64,000 bases of DNA from Ramlibacter sp. (GTDB taxonomy: Bacteria > Pseudomonadota > Gammaproteobacteria > Burkholderiales > Burkholderiaceae_C). Within the stretch, counting starts at the first letter, position 1. Every line of letters starts with the position of its first letter. The notes under the pieces are model-generated. The model ran no database searches and was not told the origin of the DNA. It was given only the letters and a program-made list of their open reading frames with translations. The DNA is taken from assembly GCA_021323335.1 (NCBI GenBank), contig JAJTCN010000005.1, positions 1-64,000 on the forward strand. The letters are read 5' to 3'. Both the position numbers and the translations under genes were made by a program. Below, one piece after another: positions 19,958 to 29,990 of this stretch.

Positions 19958-20046
19958 GAAGGCTCCTGCGGGTTCGCTGCAATCTAGTCCGGTCCACGCG
20001 GCCGTCGCTGTCATGGCGGGGACGCCCCGTCCCGGCTGCGACAACC

Positions 20047-20769
20047 TCAGCGCAGCGCGGCCCAGAGCAGCGACAGACCCGAGCAGAGCATCAGCAGGTC
20101 GATCAGCCAGCGGTAGGCCAGTGGCGACAGCCCCAGCACGACGTGCTTGCCGATGAAGGAGCCGGCCATCAGCGTCGCGCCGATGCCCACGCCTTGCAGC
20201 AGCACCTCGGGCGGGAAGGCACCCAGGACCTGGAAGGTCAGCACCTTGGCGACGTACATCCCGATGGAGCCCGCCGCCTCGGTGCCCAGGAAGGCGCCGC
20301 GCTCCAGGCCGTAGAACGTGAACAGGGGCACCGTGAGCGGGCCGGTCGACACGACCACGCCGGTCAGCCATCCCAGCGGCCCGCCCAGCAAGACCAGGTG
20401 GCGCAAGGACAGCTTCAGCGAGCGGTGCGCCAACCAGCGGCGCACGCCGATCAGGGACAGGAAGAACACGCCCAGGGCCGCTTCGGCGACGCCGGGCGGG
20501 ATGGCCAGCAGCGTGCGCGCGCCGATCACCGCGCCCGGCACGGCCGTGGAGCCATACGCGGCGCAGGCGCGCCAGTCGATGTCGCGCCGCCAGGCCAGCA
20601 CCCGCCCGAGGTTGCCCATGATGGCGGCTACGGCCATGATCGGCACCGCCTGGCGCGGCCCGAACATCACGACCAGGATCGGCATCAGCACCAGCGAGGA
20701 GCCGGTGCCGACGATGCCGCCCAGCGTTCCCGCGAACAGGCCCGCGGCAATGAGGACGACGTATTCCAA
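20047..20769 (-). CDS. TauE/SafE family sulfite exporter (membrane)
   Basis: MEYVVLIAAGLFAGTLGGIVGTGSSLVLMPILVVMFGPRQAVPIMAVAAIMGNLGRVLAWRRDIDWRA. Confidence 0.88.
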   Translation of the reverse strand: MEYVVLIAAGLFAGTLGGIVGTGSSLVLMPILVVMFGPRQAVPIMAVAAIMGNLGRVLAWRRDIDWRACAAYGSTAVPGAVIGARTLLAIPPGVAEAALGVFFLSLIGVRRWLAHRSLKLSLRHLVLLGGPLGWLTGVVVSTGPLTVPLFTFYGLERGAFLGTEAAGSIGMYVAKVLTFQVLGAFPPEVLLQGVGIGATLMAGSFIGKHVVLGLSPLAYRWLIDLLMLCSGLSLLWAALR

Positions 20770-20770
20770 A

Positions 20771-21238
20771 CTACCGATACCTGGCGGCGGTGATGAACTG
20801 GTTGAAGGTTTCGCACCAGACGACGACGGTCGTGAAGCGCGCGGGGTCGATGCCCTCGGGGACCGGCACGACGAAGTTCTCGAAGGTCTTCACGTCGCCC
20901 ACGCGCACCATGCGCGGCTTGACGCGGAAAAAGTCGTCTTCGGTTTCCACGAACTCCGGCGACAGGTACAGCTTGTAGTCGGGTCCCGGCGCCAGCCGGC
21001 CGGCCAGGCCGATGCTGCGCGTGCCGACCGAGACGGTGCCCTCGCCCCAGTGCAAGGCGTCGCTGCCCTTCAGGTCGCGCTTGAACTGGCCCGTCAGGGC
21101 ATTCGCGCCGACCTGCGCCCCGACTTCCGCCACGGTCGGCGCCGGCGGGGCGATGAGGATCGGCAGCGCATAGATGCCCAGGGCGAAGCCGAGGCCGATG
21201 GCGGCCAGGTGGGTGAAGAGGAGGAGGAGCTTTTTCAT
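20771..21238 (-). CDS. DM13 domain-containing protein
   Basis: MKKLLLLFTHLAAIGLGFALGIYALPILIAPP...GQFKRDLKGSDALHWGEGTVSVG...PGPDYKLYLSPEFVETEDDFF. Confidence 0.75.
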   Translation of the reverse strand: MKKLLLLFTHLAAIGLGFALGIYALPILIAPPAPTVAEVGAQVGANALTGQFKRDLKGSDALHWGEGTVSVGTRSIGLAGRLAPGPDYKLYLSPEFVETEDDFFRVKPRMVRVGDVKTFENFVVPVPEGIDPARFTTVVVWCETFNQFITAARYR

Positions 21239-21627
21239 CGGCGTCGGCGCTGCGGCGGAAAGTACCACCATGCGGCCAACACCGCCAGCCCGAACAGGGA
21301 ATAGGCCAGCGTGAACACCCAGGAAGGCGCTTCCCAGAAGAGGACCCGGTGCACCCAGTGCTCGATGAAGCCGCCACCGTAGGTGCCGTCGCCGGCTTGC
21401 GCGCGCAGCCACATCTCCAGCGTGGTCAGCGGGCACACCGCGCCCAGCCAGGCCTGCGCCACCACGAACCCGATGGCCGCCAGGTGCGCGAGCCGGAAGC
21501 CGGGCGAGCGGCTGAAGCGCCAGCCCCGCAGGCCGCCGATGACGATCACCAGCAGGCCGGCCAGGACGAAGAGGACGATGCCGAAGTGCAGCAGCAGCAC
21601 GGCGTCGGCCAGCAGCCGCCAGTTCAT
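21235..21627 (-). CDS. DUF2784 domain-containing membrane protein
   Basis: MNWRLLADAVLLLHFGIVLFVLAGLLVIVIGG...CPLTTLEMWLRAQAGDGTYGGGFIEHWVHRVLFWEAPSWVF. Confidence 0.8.
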   Translation of the reverse strand: MNWRLLADAVLLLHFGIVLFVLAGLLVIVIGGLRGWRFSRSPGFRLAHLAAIGFVVAQAWLGAVCPLTTLEMWLRAQAGDGTYGGGFIEHWVHRVLFWEAPSWVFTLAYSLFGLAVLAAWWYFPPQRRRR

Positions 21628-22085
21628 TCCCGCAACGCCAGCGTCATGAAGAAGCTGTTCGGGTCCTCCCGGTAGTCGCCGAACGGGCCGCAGGGAGTGA
21701 AGCCGAAGCTGCGGTACAGCGTGCGCGCCGGCTCGAAGCCGGGCTGCGAACCTGTTTCCAGGCTGAGCCGCCGATAACCCCGCGAGAGCGCTTCGCCGAC
21801 GATGTGCTGCAGCATGGCGCGGCCGGCGCCCCGGCCGCGCAAGGCCTTCGGCGTGCGCATCGACTTCACCTCGCCGTGGGTGGGCGTCAGCTGCCGCAGC
21901 GCGCCGCATCCGAGCAGCAGCGCGCCGTCCCACGCCGTCCAGAAGGTGATGTCCGGGCTGCGCAGCTTCGCCAGGTCCAGCGCATGCACGCTCTCGGGCG
22001 GCGACAGCTCGTACATGTTGGCGAGATGCTCCTCCAGCAGCGCGAGGACTTCCGCTCCGGTGAGGTCGTCGATCTGGATCCGCAT
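21624..22085 (-). CDS. GNAT family N-acetyltransferase
   Basis: MRIQIDDLTGAEVLALLEEHLANMYELSPPESVHALDL...GEVKSMRTPKALRGRGAGRAMLQHIVGEA. Confidence 0.9.
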   Translation of the reverse strand: MRIQIDDLTGAEVLALLEEHLANMYELSPPESVHALDLAKLRSPDITFWTAWDGALLLGCGALRQLTPTHGEVKSMRTPKALRGRGAGRAMLQHIVGEALSRGYRRLSLETGSQPGFEPARTLYRSFGFTPCGPFGDYREDPNSFFMTLALRE

Positions 22086-22096
22086 GGCAGGCTCGT

Positions 22097-22543
22097 TCAG
22101 GGGTACTCGTACGCCGCGGGGGCGGGAGGCTGGATGAGGTCCCACAGGTTACCGTACAGGTCGGCGAACACCGCCACCTTGCCGTGCGGCTGCACCTCGG
22201 GCTCGCGCACGAAGCGCACGCCACGCGCGCGGTACGCGGCGCAGTCGCGGTCGATGTCGTCGGTGAAGAGGAACAGGAAGACGCGGCCGCCGGTCTGGTC
22301 GCCGATGCGGTCCGATTGCCCCGGCGCCGAGGCGCGCGCCAGCAGCAGGCACGCACCGCCCGGGCCCGGCGGCCGCACCACCACCCAGCGCTTGCCCTGC
22401 GCCGGCACCGGCGTGTCCTCCACCAGTTCGAAACCGAGCGTGCCGACATAGAAGTCCAGCGCTTCGTCGTACTCGCGCACCACCAGCGCCACCAGGCCCA
22501 GCGACTGGCGCGGGAGCGCCGCTTTCGCCGCCGCGCCGCTCAC
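22097..22543 (-). CDS. VOC family (glyoxalase/bleomycin resistance) protein
   Basis: [46 protein letters not shown]. Confidence 0.88.
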   Translation of the reverse strand: MSGAAAKAALPRQSLGLVALVVREYDEALDFYVGTLGFELVEDTPVPAQGKRWVVVRPPGPGGACLLLARASAPGQSDRIGDQTGGRVFLFLFTDDIDRDCAAYRARGVRFVREPEVQPHGKVAVFADLYGNLWDLIQPPAPAAYEYP

Positions 22544-22941
22544 TCTTGCACCTTGGCGCGGCCGGCCTTGACCTCCGACCGCTCGGCCTTGTCCTGCAGG
22601 CGCCGCCGCTTCGACGCGCGGGTCGGCTTGGTGGGGCGGCGTGGCGCCTGGACCTGCGCCGCTTCGGTGACGAGGTCCTGCAGGCGCTCCATGGCGGCCG
22701 CCTTGTTCTGCTCCTGGCTGCGGGCGGACTGCGCCTTGATCACCAGCACCCCGTCCTTGGTGACGCGGCGGCCCGGCAGCGCGAGCAGCCTCTCCTTCAC
22801 GTCCTCGGGCAGCGAGGAGCGGCGGATGTCGAACCGCAAGTGGATGGCGGTGGAGACCTTGTTGACGTTCTGGCCGCCCGGGCCCTGCGCCCGCATGGCG
22901 GTGATCTCCACCTCTTCTTCCCGCACGATGGTCGAACGCAT
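22540..22941 (-). CDS. arfB: Peptide chain release factor-like ribosome rescue hydrolase ArfB
   Basis: [28 protein letters not shown] motif; basic C-terminal tail. Confidence 0.9.
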   Translation of the reverse strand: MRSTIVREEEVEITAMRAQGPGGQNVNKVSTAIHLRFDIRRSSLPEDVKERLLALPGRRVTKDGVLVIKAQSARSQEQNKAAAMERLQDLVTEAAQVQAPRRPTKPTRASKRRRLQDKAERSEVKAGRAKVQE

Positions 22942-22975
22942 GCCGGCAGTATCGCAGCCTGCCGCCGACACCATG

Positions 22976-23272
22976 TCACTCGGGCGTGCGGGGGTCGCCG
23001 TCGTCGCCGCCGGCCTCCAGCGCCTGGCGCTCCATCTCCTCGTCGCTCAGTTCGGGCGCCTCCTGGAGCGCGCGGAACTTCTCCAGGAAGTCTTCGGTCG
23101 GCTCTTCGCCATCCGCCAGCACGTCCTGCAGGGTCTGCTCGCGCGGCTGGGCCTCCTCGCCGGGCGGATCACGCTCCGGCGTGGCGGCGGGCGGCGCGGC
23201 CTCGGGCTGCTGTTCGAGGGAGGACGCGAAATCGCCGTCCTTCGGGGCATCGGTTGTCTTGCGCGGAGTCAT
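22976..23272 (-). CDS. Hypothetical acidic, low-complexity protein
   Basis: [89 protein letters not shown]. Confidence 0.6.
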   Translation of the reverse strand: MTPRKTTDAPKDGDFASSLEQQPEAAPPAATPERDPPGEEAQPREQTLQDVLADGEEPTEDFLEKFRALQEAPELSDEEMERQALEAGGDDGDPRTPE

Positions 23273-23323
23273 CGTGGCGGGCTCCCTGGCTGCGATGCCA
23301 CAGCATAGCGCCGGGCCCGCCGC

Positions 23324-24004
23324 TCAGGCCAGCCCGCACCACACCGCGACGCGATGCGCCACGTCCGCCCACAAGGCCCACGCAGCGGTGGCCGCCAGCA
23401 GGAAGCCGGCGATGCGGGTTCCGGAATCCTTGCGCAGGCGGTTGCCCATGTCCTGCAGGCGGCGCAGCGCGGCGGGCGCCAGGCCCAGCGAGATGCCGCT
23501 GCCGGCGGCGAACAGCGCCATGCACAGCGCCCCTTGCAGCGCGCCGCCCGAGAGGGACGCCACCAGCAAGGCCGAATACAGCAGGCCGCAGGGCATGAAG
23601 GCCCACAGCGCGCCCGTCATCGCCAGGCCGCCGCGGCGCTGCGCCAGCGGCCGCACCTTTTGCCAGACGCTGCGTCCGGCGGTCTCCACCCAGGCCGGTT
23701 GCCGCGCCTGGGCCAGCAGCATCAGGCCCCAGGCCAGCACGGCCAGGTGGAACAGCGTCCACACCGGGCGCAATGCTGCGGTGTTCTGCGACAACCAGGC
23801 CAAGCTCTGGAAGGCCAGTCCCCCGGCCGCGCCGGCGAGCGAGTAGCCCAGCAGGCGTCCGCCCTGGAAAGTCCACATGCCGCGCACCGGCGGCGCGCCG
23901 ACGCCGCGGATCACGCCGCCGCACGCGGCGCCGCACATCGCCAGGCAGTGGGGCCCGCCCACCAGGCCCATCACGAAGGCGGTTCCCGCCAGCGTCCAGC
24001 TCAT
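23324..24004 (-). CDS. Sulfite exporter TauE/SafE-type membrane protein (heavy-metal/cytochrome biogenesis type)
   Basis: MSWTLAGTAFVMGLVGGPHCLAMCGAACGGVIRG...ALWAFMPCGLLYSALLVASL; PHCLAMCG and PCG motifs. Confidence 0.82.
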   Translation of the reverse strand: MSWTLAGTAFVMGLVGGPHCLAMCGAACGGVIRGVGAPPVRGMWTFQGGRLLGYSLAGAAGGLAFQSLAWLSQNTAALRPVWTLFHLAVLAWGLMLLAQARQPAWVETAGRSVWQKVRPLAQRRGGLAMTGALWAFMPCGLLYSALLVASLSGGALQGALCMALFAAGSGISLGLAPAALRRLQDMGNRLRKDSGTRIAGFLLAATAAWALWADVAHRVAVWCGLA

Positions 24005-24005
24005 C

Positions 24006-25391
24006 TCAGATGATCCGCGAGAAGCGCGCCCGGTTGCGGTCCGCCTGCAGGTACTTGTCGAACAGCATGGCCACCGCGCGCACGAAGAACCAGCCCTGCG
24101 CCGTCACCTGGATGCCGGTGTCATCGATCACGACCATGCCCTGCTCCTGCAGCGCGCGCAACTGCTCCATCTCCGCGGCGAAGTAGGTCTTGAAGTCGAG
24201 CAGCCAGGCCACCTCGATCGACTCGAACACCACCTGGCCCTGGCACATCAGCGCCATGATCACCGCGCGCCGCGCCAGGTCGTCGCGCGACAGCGCCAGC
24301 CCCCGCGCCACCGGCAGCCGGCCCTGGTCCAGGTGGTCGCAATACTCCTCCATCGTCTTGGCGTTCTGGCTGTACGTGGCGCCCACCTTGCCGATGGCGG
24401 AGACGCCCAGCCCGATCAGGTCGCAATCCGCATACGTGCTGTAGCCCTGGAAGTTGCGGTGCAGCCGGCCCTGCCGCTTGGCCACCGCCAGCGCGTCGCC
24501 GGGCAGCGCGAAATGGTCCATGCCGATGTAGACGTAGCCCGCGCTCAGGAACGCGGCCAGCGCCTGCGACAGCATCGACACCTTGGCGGCCGCGCCGGGC
24601 AGCTCGATGGTGACGATGCGGCGCTGCGGCTTGAAGCGCTCCGGCAGGTGCGCATAGGCATACAGGGCGATGCGGTCCGGCTTGATCGACGCCACCTGCT
24701 GCAGCGTGCGCGCGAACGACTCGGGCGTCTGCAGCGGCAGGCCGTAGATCAGGTCGACGTTGATGGACTCGAAGCCGATGCGGCGCGCCTCCTCCATCAG
24801 GCGGGCGACCGACTCGTAGGGCTGCACGCGGTGCACCGCCTTCTGCACGTCCGGGTCGAAGTCCTGCACGCCGAAGCTCAGGCGGTTGAAGCCCAGGTCC
24901 GCCAGCGCCTGCAGCCGCACCGCGTCCACCGTGCGGGGATCGATCTCGATCGAGCACTCGGCCCCGGGGGCGAAGGCGAAGTTGCGGCGCAGCATCGTCA
25001 TCAGCTGCTTCAGTTCTTCGTCGGACAGGAAAGTGGGCGTGCCGCCACCGAGGTGCAGCTGGCTCACCGGTTGCGACGTACCCAGCACTTCCGCGTGCAG
25101 CTCCACCTCGCGGGTCAGGTAGCGCAGGTAGTCGCCGGCCCGGCTCTTGTGCCTGGTGATGATCTTGTTGCAGGCGCAGTAGTAGCAGAGCGACTCGCAG
25201 AACGGGATGTGCACGTACAGCGACAGCGGCATCGCCAGGGCGGCGGGTCCGCTGCGCCGCTGGGTCAGCGCCTGCAGGTAGTCGGTCTCGCCGAAGGCCT
25301 CGACGAAGCGGTCGGCGGTGGGATAGGACGTGTAGCGGGGCCCTGGCACGTCGTACTTGCGTAGCAGCTCGGGGGTGATCTGTGCGGTCAT
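24006..25391 (-). CDS. hemN: Oxygen-independent coproporphyrinogen III oxidase
   Basis: PRYTSYPTADRF...LYVHIPFCESLCYYCACNKIIT...LHLGGGTPTFLSDEEL. Confidence 0.95.
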   Translation of the reverse strand: MTAQITPELLRKYDVPGPRYTSYPTADRFVEAFGETDYLQALTQRRSGPAALAMPLSLYVHIPFCESLCYYCACNKIITRHKSRAGDYLRYLTREVELHAEVLGTSQPVSQLHLGGGTPTFLSDEELKQLMTMLRRNFAFAPGAECSIEIDPRTVDAVRLQALADLGFNRLSFGVQDFDPDVQKAVHRVQPYESVARLMEEARRIGFESINVDLIYGLPLQTPESFARTLQQVASIKPDRIALYAYAHLPERFKPQRRIVTIELPGAAAKVSMLSQALAAFLSAGYVYIGMDHFALPGDALAVAKRQGRLHRNFQGYSTYADCDLIGLGVSAIGKVGATYSQNAKTMEEYCDHLDQGRLPVARGLALSRDDLARRAVIMALMCQGQVVFESIEVAWLLDFKTYFAAEMEQLRALQEQGMVVIDDTGIQVTAQGWFFVRAVAMLFDKYLQADRNRARFSRII

Positions 25392-25444
25392 GGCATGGCG
25401 TCTGTTCGGTTGCGTCATGGTGCGCCGGGCCGCGTCCGCCCGAG

Positions 25445-25458
25445 TTGATCTGAGTCAA
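25445..25458. promoter_or_regulatory. FNR-type box TTGATctgaGTCAA
   Basis: Match to TTGAT-N4-ATCAA in the divergent hemN/fnr intergenic region. Confidence 0.75.
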
Positions 25459-25491
25459 CCGGGGCGCCGGGCCGGGCCGGACAATTTCCAC

Positions 25492-26244
25492 ATGAGCCCA
25501 GCTTCCCGCGACAGCGCGCCGTCCCTCCCCCACAGCATCAAGGTGGCCTGTTCCAACTGCAGCCTGCGCGAGCTGTGCATGCCGGTTGGCCTGTCCGACG
25601 ACGAGCTGGCCCGCATCGACGCGGTGATCAGCACCCGGCGCCGGGTCAAGCGCAAGACCGCCCTGTTCCGCAGCGGCGAGAAATTCCACGCCCTTTACGC
25701 CATCCGCACCGGGACGTTCAAGACCTGCGTCAACGCCGAAGACGGGCGTGACCAGGTGACCGGCTTCCAGATGGCCGGGGAGATCGTCGGCCTGGACGGC
25801 ATCGTCAACGACCAGCACACCTGCGACGCCGTGGCGCTGGAGGATGCCGAGGTGTGCGTCATGCCCTTCGACCGCATCGGCGAGCTGTCGCGCGAAGTGG
25901 GCGCGCTGCAGCACCACCTGCACCGGGTGATGAGCCGCGAGATCGTGCGGGAACATGGCGTGATGCTGCTGCTGGGCACAATGCGGGCCGAGGAGCGCCT
26001 CGCCGCCTTCCTGCTCAACCTGGTGCAGCGGCTGCAGGCGCGGGGATTTTCCCGCTCCGAGCTGGTGCTGCGCATGACGCGCCAGGAGATCGGCAGCTAC
26101 CTCGGCCTGAAGCTGGAGACGGTGAGCCGCACGTTCTCGCGCTTCGCCGAGGAGGGGATGATCGAGGTGCACCAGCGCCACGTGCGCATCGTCGACATCG
26201 AGCGGCTGCGCGGCCTGCTGTCGCAGCCGGGCAGCCCGATGTAG
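25492..26244 (+). CDS. fnr: Crp/Fnr family regulator, FNR type with N-terminal Fe-S cysteines
   Basis: IKVACSNCSLRELCMPVGLSDDEL cysteine cluster; HTH MTRQEIGSYLGLKLETVSRTFSRF. Confidence 0.93.
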   Translation: MSPASRDSAPSLPHSIKVACSNCSLRELCMPVGLSDDELARIDAVISTRRRVKRKTALFRSGEKFHALYAIRTGTFKTCVNAEDGRDQVTGFQMAGEIVGLDGIVNDQHTCDAVALEDAEVCVMPFDRIGELSREVGALQHHLHRVMSREIVREHGVMLLLGTMRAEERLAAFLLNLVQRLQARGFSRSELVLRMTRQEIGSYLGLKLETVSRTFSRFAEEGMIEVHQRHVRIVDIERLRGLLSQPGSPM

Positions 26245-26337
26245 GACACGGCGCACGGCGTCACCCGGCATGCGCGGCTTTGGCGCGGCCCCGGCGAGCC
26301 CAACATGGGAACCATCCAACCCGCAAAGGAGATTCCC

Positions 26338-26544
26338 ATGAACAAGCAACAGGTCAAGGGCGCGGCCAACCAGGCCGCCGGCGCCGTGAAGAAGGAAGTC
26401 GGCAAGCTGACCGGCGACACCAGCACCCAGGTGGGCGGCCACGCGCAGGAGCTCAAGGGCAAGGCGCAGAAGACCGTGGGCGACGCCCGCGAGGTGGTGC
26501 GCAACGACGACGAGGCAAGGCGCGAGCGCAAGCTGGATCGCTGA
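26338..26544 (+). CDS. CsbD family stress protein
   Basis: MNKQQVKGAANQAAGAVKKEVGKLTGDTSTQVGGHAQELKGKAQKTVGDAREVV. Confidence 0.88.
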   Translation: MNKQQVKGAANQAAGAVKKEVGKLTGDTSTQVGGHAQELKGKAQKTVGDAREVVRNDDEARRERKLDR

Positions 26545-26548
26545 TCCA

Positions 26549-26624
26549 TAGGCCGGGTTCCGCGCAAGCGGACCCGGCATCCAGAGCAAGAGTTGCCGGG
26601 TCCGCTTGCGCGGAACCCGGCCTA
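26549..26624. repeat. REPIN-like palindromic element copy 3 (perfect 31-bp inverted repeat)
   Basis: TAGGCCGGGTTCCGCGCAAGCGGACCCGGCA at 26549-26579 and its exact reverse complement at 26594-26624. Confidence 0.85.
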
Positions 26625-29225
26625 CTGCGCTGTCGCGCTCCCCGTCGCCTCGCCGATCGGCAGGCTGACTTCGGCAGGCTCGCTGCGAGCGCTGCCTCCT
26701 CCTCCCCCTGCTCCCATCGCCGCCGCCGGCGGCGTCACCTGCTCGGGCTCGCGGTACACCTGCGTGCCCGGGATGGTCTCGACCGGCCGCGCCGCCTCCA
26801 GCGCGCGGGGGAACGCCGGCACGCGCGGCGGCAGGTCGGCGACCGCGGGCACATCCCGCGCGGCGGCGGGTGACGGGGCCACCACGGGCGGCGGCATGGC
26901 CATCGCACGCGGCGGCGGCTCGAGTGGCGGCGGCTCCAGCAAAGGCGCTTCCGGCTTCACCTCGGGGATGGTCACCACCGGGGTGCCGGAGTCGGTGACC
27001 GGCGGCGTGGTGAAGACGCTGTTCCACCAGTCGCCCATGCGGTCCATCAACGGCTTTTCCTGCTCCGCCATCCGCGGCGCGGCGAAGGTGGCCTTGGCGT
27101 CCAGCACCCTAGCCTTGACGGCCTGCTGCGTGAAGTCGCCCACCACCAGCAGCGCGTTGTGGGAGCCCTGGCCCCAGTAGGAGCTGCGCATCGCCACGCG
27201 GTTGTCGTTGAAGCCGACCCAGGCGCCCGCCACCAGCTGCGGGTGCATCAGGATGAACCAGCCGTCGGCGTTGTCCTGGGTGGTGCCGGTCTTGCCGGCC
27301 AGGTCGCCGGCCAGGCCGAAGCGCGCCCGCAGTCCCACCGCGGTGCCGGAGTCGACCACCCCGCGCATCACGTCCAGCAGCGTCATGGCGGCCTCGCTGG
27401 ACAGCGCGGTCTCGCCGGCCGGGGACTGGAAGCTTTCCAGCACGTTGCCGTCGCGGTCTTCCACCGCCGTCACGATCTTCGGCTCCAGGTAGTTCCCGCC
27501 GTTGGCGATGGTGCCGAAGGCCGCCACCATTTCCTTCAGCGTGACGGGACTGGTGCCCAGCGCCAGCGACGGCACTTCGTCGAGCTTGCTCTGGCGCACC
27601 CCCATGGCGCGGGCCAGGCTGGCCACCCGCGACGGGCCCACTTGCTGCATCACCTGCGCGGTGACGGTGTTCTTCGACCGGGCCAGGCCTTCGCGCAGGG
27701 TCATCGGCGCGTTGGTCATGCCGTCGATGTCCGTGGGGCGCCACACCTGGTTGCGGTCGATGCGGATCTCCACCGGGCCGTCCATGAAGGTGTCGGTCGG
27801 CCGCATGCCGCTTTCGAAGGCGGCGCCGTACACGAAGGGCTTGAAGGTGGACCCGGGCTGGCGCCGCGCCTGCTGCACGTGGTCGAACTTGTCCTGGGCG
27901 TAGTCGCGGCTGCCGACCCAGGCACGCACCGCGCCCGTCGTGGGGTCGATCGCCAGGAAGCCGGTCTGCAGCATGGTCTTGCTCTTGCGCAGGTCGGCCA
28001 TGAAGCCGCCATCCTGCTGCAGTTGCTCGATCGCCTCCTCGTCGCTGCGCCCCTTCTCGCGCGTGGCCTTGTACTCGGAAGACTCGCGGATCCACTCCTT
28101 CACCAGCTTGGGATTGCTGTTCCAGAAGTGCTCGAAGGGCCGCACGTCGCCCCGCCGGGCCAGGTAGGCGGCCGGGTCGGTGCCGAGGCTGGCCAGGCCG
28201 CTGCGGGACCACTCGACGTCCGCCACGGCCTGCAGCTGCTTCATCTGCCGCTCCACCGCCTGGTTGGCCATGGCCTGCAGCCGCGAGTCGATGTTCGTCT
28301 TCACCACCAGGCCGTCGGAGTAGATGTTGTAGTCGTTCTTGTCGGCCCACTCCGTCAGCCAGCGGCGCAGGTACTCCGTCAAGTGCGGCGCCGGGCCGTT
28401 GACTTCCTGCAGGCGCTCGAAGTCCAGCTTCAGCGGCTGCGCCTTCAGGGTGTCGAACCGGGCCTGCGGCAGCTTGCCCTCCTTGACCATCATCGCCAGG
28501 ACCGTGTTGCGCCGCTGCAGGGCGCGGTCCGGATTCATCACCGGGTTGTAGTAGGCGGTGCCCTTGAGCATGCCGATCAGCGTGGCGGCCTCCAGCTCGT
28601 TCAGGTCCTTCGCGGGCTTGTCGAAATAGGTGCGCGAGGCCATCTCGATGCCCCAGGCGTTGTAGAGGAAGGAGACCGAGTTGAGGTAGCTCTCGAGGAT
28701 CTCGTCCTTGCTGTAGATCGCCTCGATCTTCAGCGCCGTGATGGCTTCCTTGACCTTGCGGGTGACGGTCTGCGCCCGGCCGATCTGCTCGGGGTACAGG
28801 TTGCGGGCCAGCTGCTGCGTGAGGGTGGAGCCGCCCTCCACGTCGCCGGTCAGCGTGTTGAGCACCGCCTTGCCGGTGCGCACGAAGTCGATGCCGTGGT
28901 GGTCGTAGAAACGCTTGTCCTCGGTGGCCAGCAGGGCCTGGGTCACCCGGGGCGAGATCTCCGACAGCTTGACCCAGTCGCGGTTGGCCCGCCGGAAGGT
29001 CGCCAGCTCCTTGCCGTCGGCCGAGAGCACCACCGAGGCCGACTCCTGCTTGGATTTGCGGATGTCACCGATGCTCGGCGTGAAGGGGTACAGGGCGGCC
29101 ACGTACAGCAGGCCGGCCAGCGGCACCGCGGCCGCCGCCTTCAAGGGGTGCCGCCGGATCCAGCCGCCCAGGCGACGCATCCGGTCGCCCATCCGCGCCA
29201 TCGCTCCCTCTTTCAGTACCGTCAT
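26622..29225 (-). CDS. Class A penicillin-binding protein (transglycosylase/transpeptidase, PBP1-like)
   Basis: LLATEDKRFYDHHGIDFVRTGKAVLNTLTGDVEGGSTLTQQLARNLYP; RQPGSTFKPFVYGAAF; AGKTGTTQDNADGWFI. Confidence 0.93.
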   Translation of the reverse strand: MTVLKEGAMARMGDRMRRLGGWIRRHPLKAAAAVPLAGLLYVAALYPFTPSIGDIRKSKQESASVVLSADGKELATFRRANRDWVKLSEISPRVTQALLATEDKRFYDHHGIDFVRTGKAVLNTLTGDVEGGSTLTQQLARNLYPEQIGRAQTVTRKVKEAITALKIEAIYSKDEILESYLNSVSFLYNAWGIEMASRTYFDKPAKDLNELEAATLIGMLKGTAYYNPVMNPDRALQRRNTVLAMMVKEGKLPQARFDTLKAQPLKLDFERLQEVNGPAPHLTEYLRRWLTEWADKNDYNIYSDGLVVKTNIDSRLQAMANQAVERQMKQLQAVADVEWSRSGLASLGTDPAAYLARRGDVRPFEHFWNSNPKLVKEWIRESSEYKATREKGRSDEEAIEQLQQDGGFMADLRKSKTMLQTGFLAIDPTTGAVRAWVGSRDYAQDKFDHVQQARRQPGSTFKPFVYGAAFESGMRPTDTFMDGPVEIRIDRNQVWRPTDIDGMTNAPMTLREGLARSKNTVTAQVMQQVGPSRVASLARAMGVRQSKLDEVPSLALGTSPVTLKEMVAAFGTIANGGNYLEPKIVTAVEDRDGNVLESFQSPAGETALSSEAAMTLLDVMRGVVDSGTAVGLRARFGLAGDLAGKTGTTQDNADGWFILMHPQLVAGAWVGFNDNRVAMRSSYWGQGSHNALLVVGDFTQQAVKARVLDAKATFAAPRMAEQEKPLMDRMGDWWNSVFTTPPVTDSGTPVVTIPEVKPEAPLLEPPPLEPPPRAMAMPPPVVAPSPAAARDVPAVADLPPRVPAFPRALEAARPVETIPGTQVYREPEQVTPPAAAMGAGGGGGSARSEPAEVSLPIGEATGSATAQ

Positions 29226-29345
29226 GATTCGCGTGTTCGTGAGTGGTGCACGAATCTAGGTGGCGCGGCCGTGGCGCGACTGTAGGACGGCCGCGCGACG
29301 GAGCCGGGCCTTCGCCGCATTGCGGTGAAGCCGGCCGGCGGAGCG

Positions 29346-29990
29346 CTAGCTCAGCGGGTCGGCGAGCCCGTGCTTCAGGGCGTACCGCAGCAGCTCCGTC
29401 GCATTCGACAGGCCGAGCTTTTGCATCAGGTTGGCCTTGTGCGTGCTTACCGTCTTCACCGACAGGTTGAGCTTGTTCGCGATGTCGGTCACGGCGTCCC
29501 CGGCCACCAGCAACCGGAACACCTGGAACTCGCGGTCCGACAGGCTTTCGTGCGGCAGCGCTTCGCCACCCCCGGGCATGGCGCCCAGCGCCAGTTGCTC
29601 CGCCACCTCCGACGAGATGTAGGCGCCGCCGGCCGCTATCTTGCGGATCGCCTGCTCCAGCTGCGCGGGCGCACTTTCCTTGGTGAGGTAGCCGCTGGCG
29701 CCCGACTTGATCGCGCGAACCGCGTACTGCATCTCCTGGTGCATGCTCAGGACCAGGATGCGAAGCTTGGGCTTTTCCGCCTTCACCAGCTTGATCAGCT
29801 CCATGCCGCTGCGCCCCGGCATGGACAGGTCCAGCACCAGCACGTCGAAATCGGTGGAGCGCACGACCTGCATGACCTCGGTGCCGTCGGCGGCCTCGCC
29901 GGCCACCTGGAAGTCGGCCGCGTCGCCGACGATGCGCTTGAGGCCCTCGCGCACGATGGCGTGGTCGTCGGCCAGGACGATCCGGATCAT
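29346..29990 (-). CDS. NarL/FixJ-type LuxR-family response regulator
   Basis: MIRIVLADDHAIVREGLKRIVGD...VLVLDLSMPGRSGMELIK...LSDREFQVFRLLVAGDAVTDIANKLNLSVKTVSTHKANLMQKLGL. Confidence 0.92.
   Translation of the reverse strand: MIRIVLADDHAIVREGLKRIVGDAADFQVAGEAADGTEVMQVVRSTDFDVLVLDLSMPGRSGMELIKLVKAEKPKLRILVLSMHQEMQYAVRAIKSGASGYLTKESAPAQLEQAIRKIAAGGAYISSEVAEQLALGAMPGGGEALPHESLSDREFQVFRLLVAGDAVTDIANKLNLSVKTVSTHKANLMQKLGLSNATELLRYALKHGLADPLS

Noticed and set aside
26240-26247. TGTAGGAC at the end of fnr as another copy of the TCCTACA promoter motif for csbD
   Set aside because: Wrong orientation relative to csbD and overlaps the fnr stop codon, so likely coincidental
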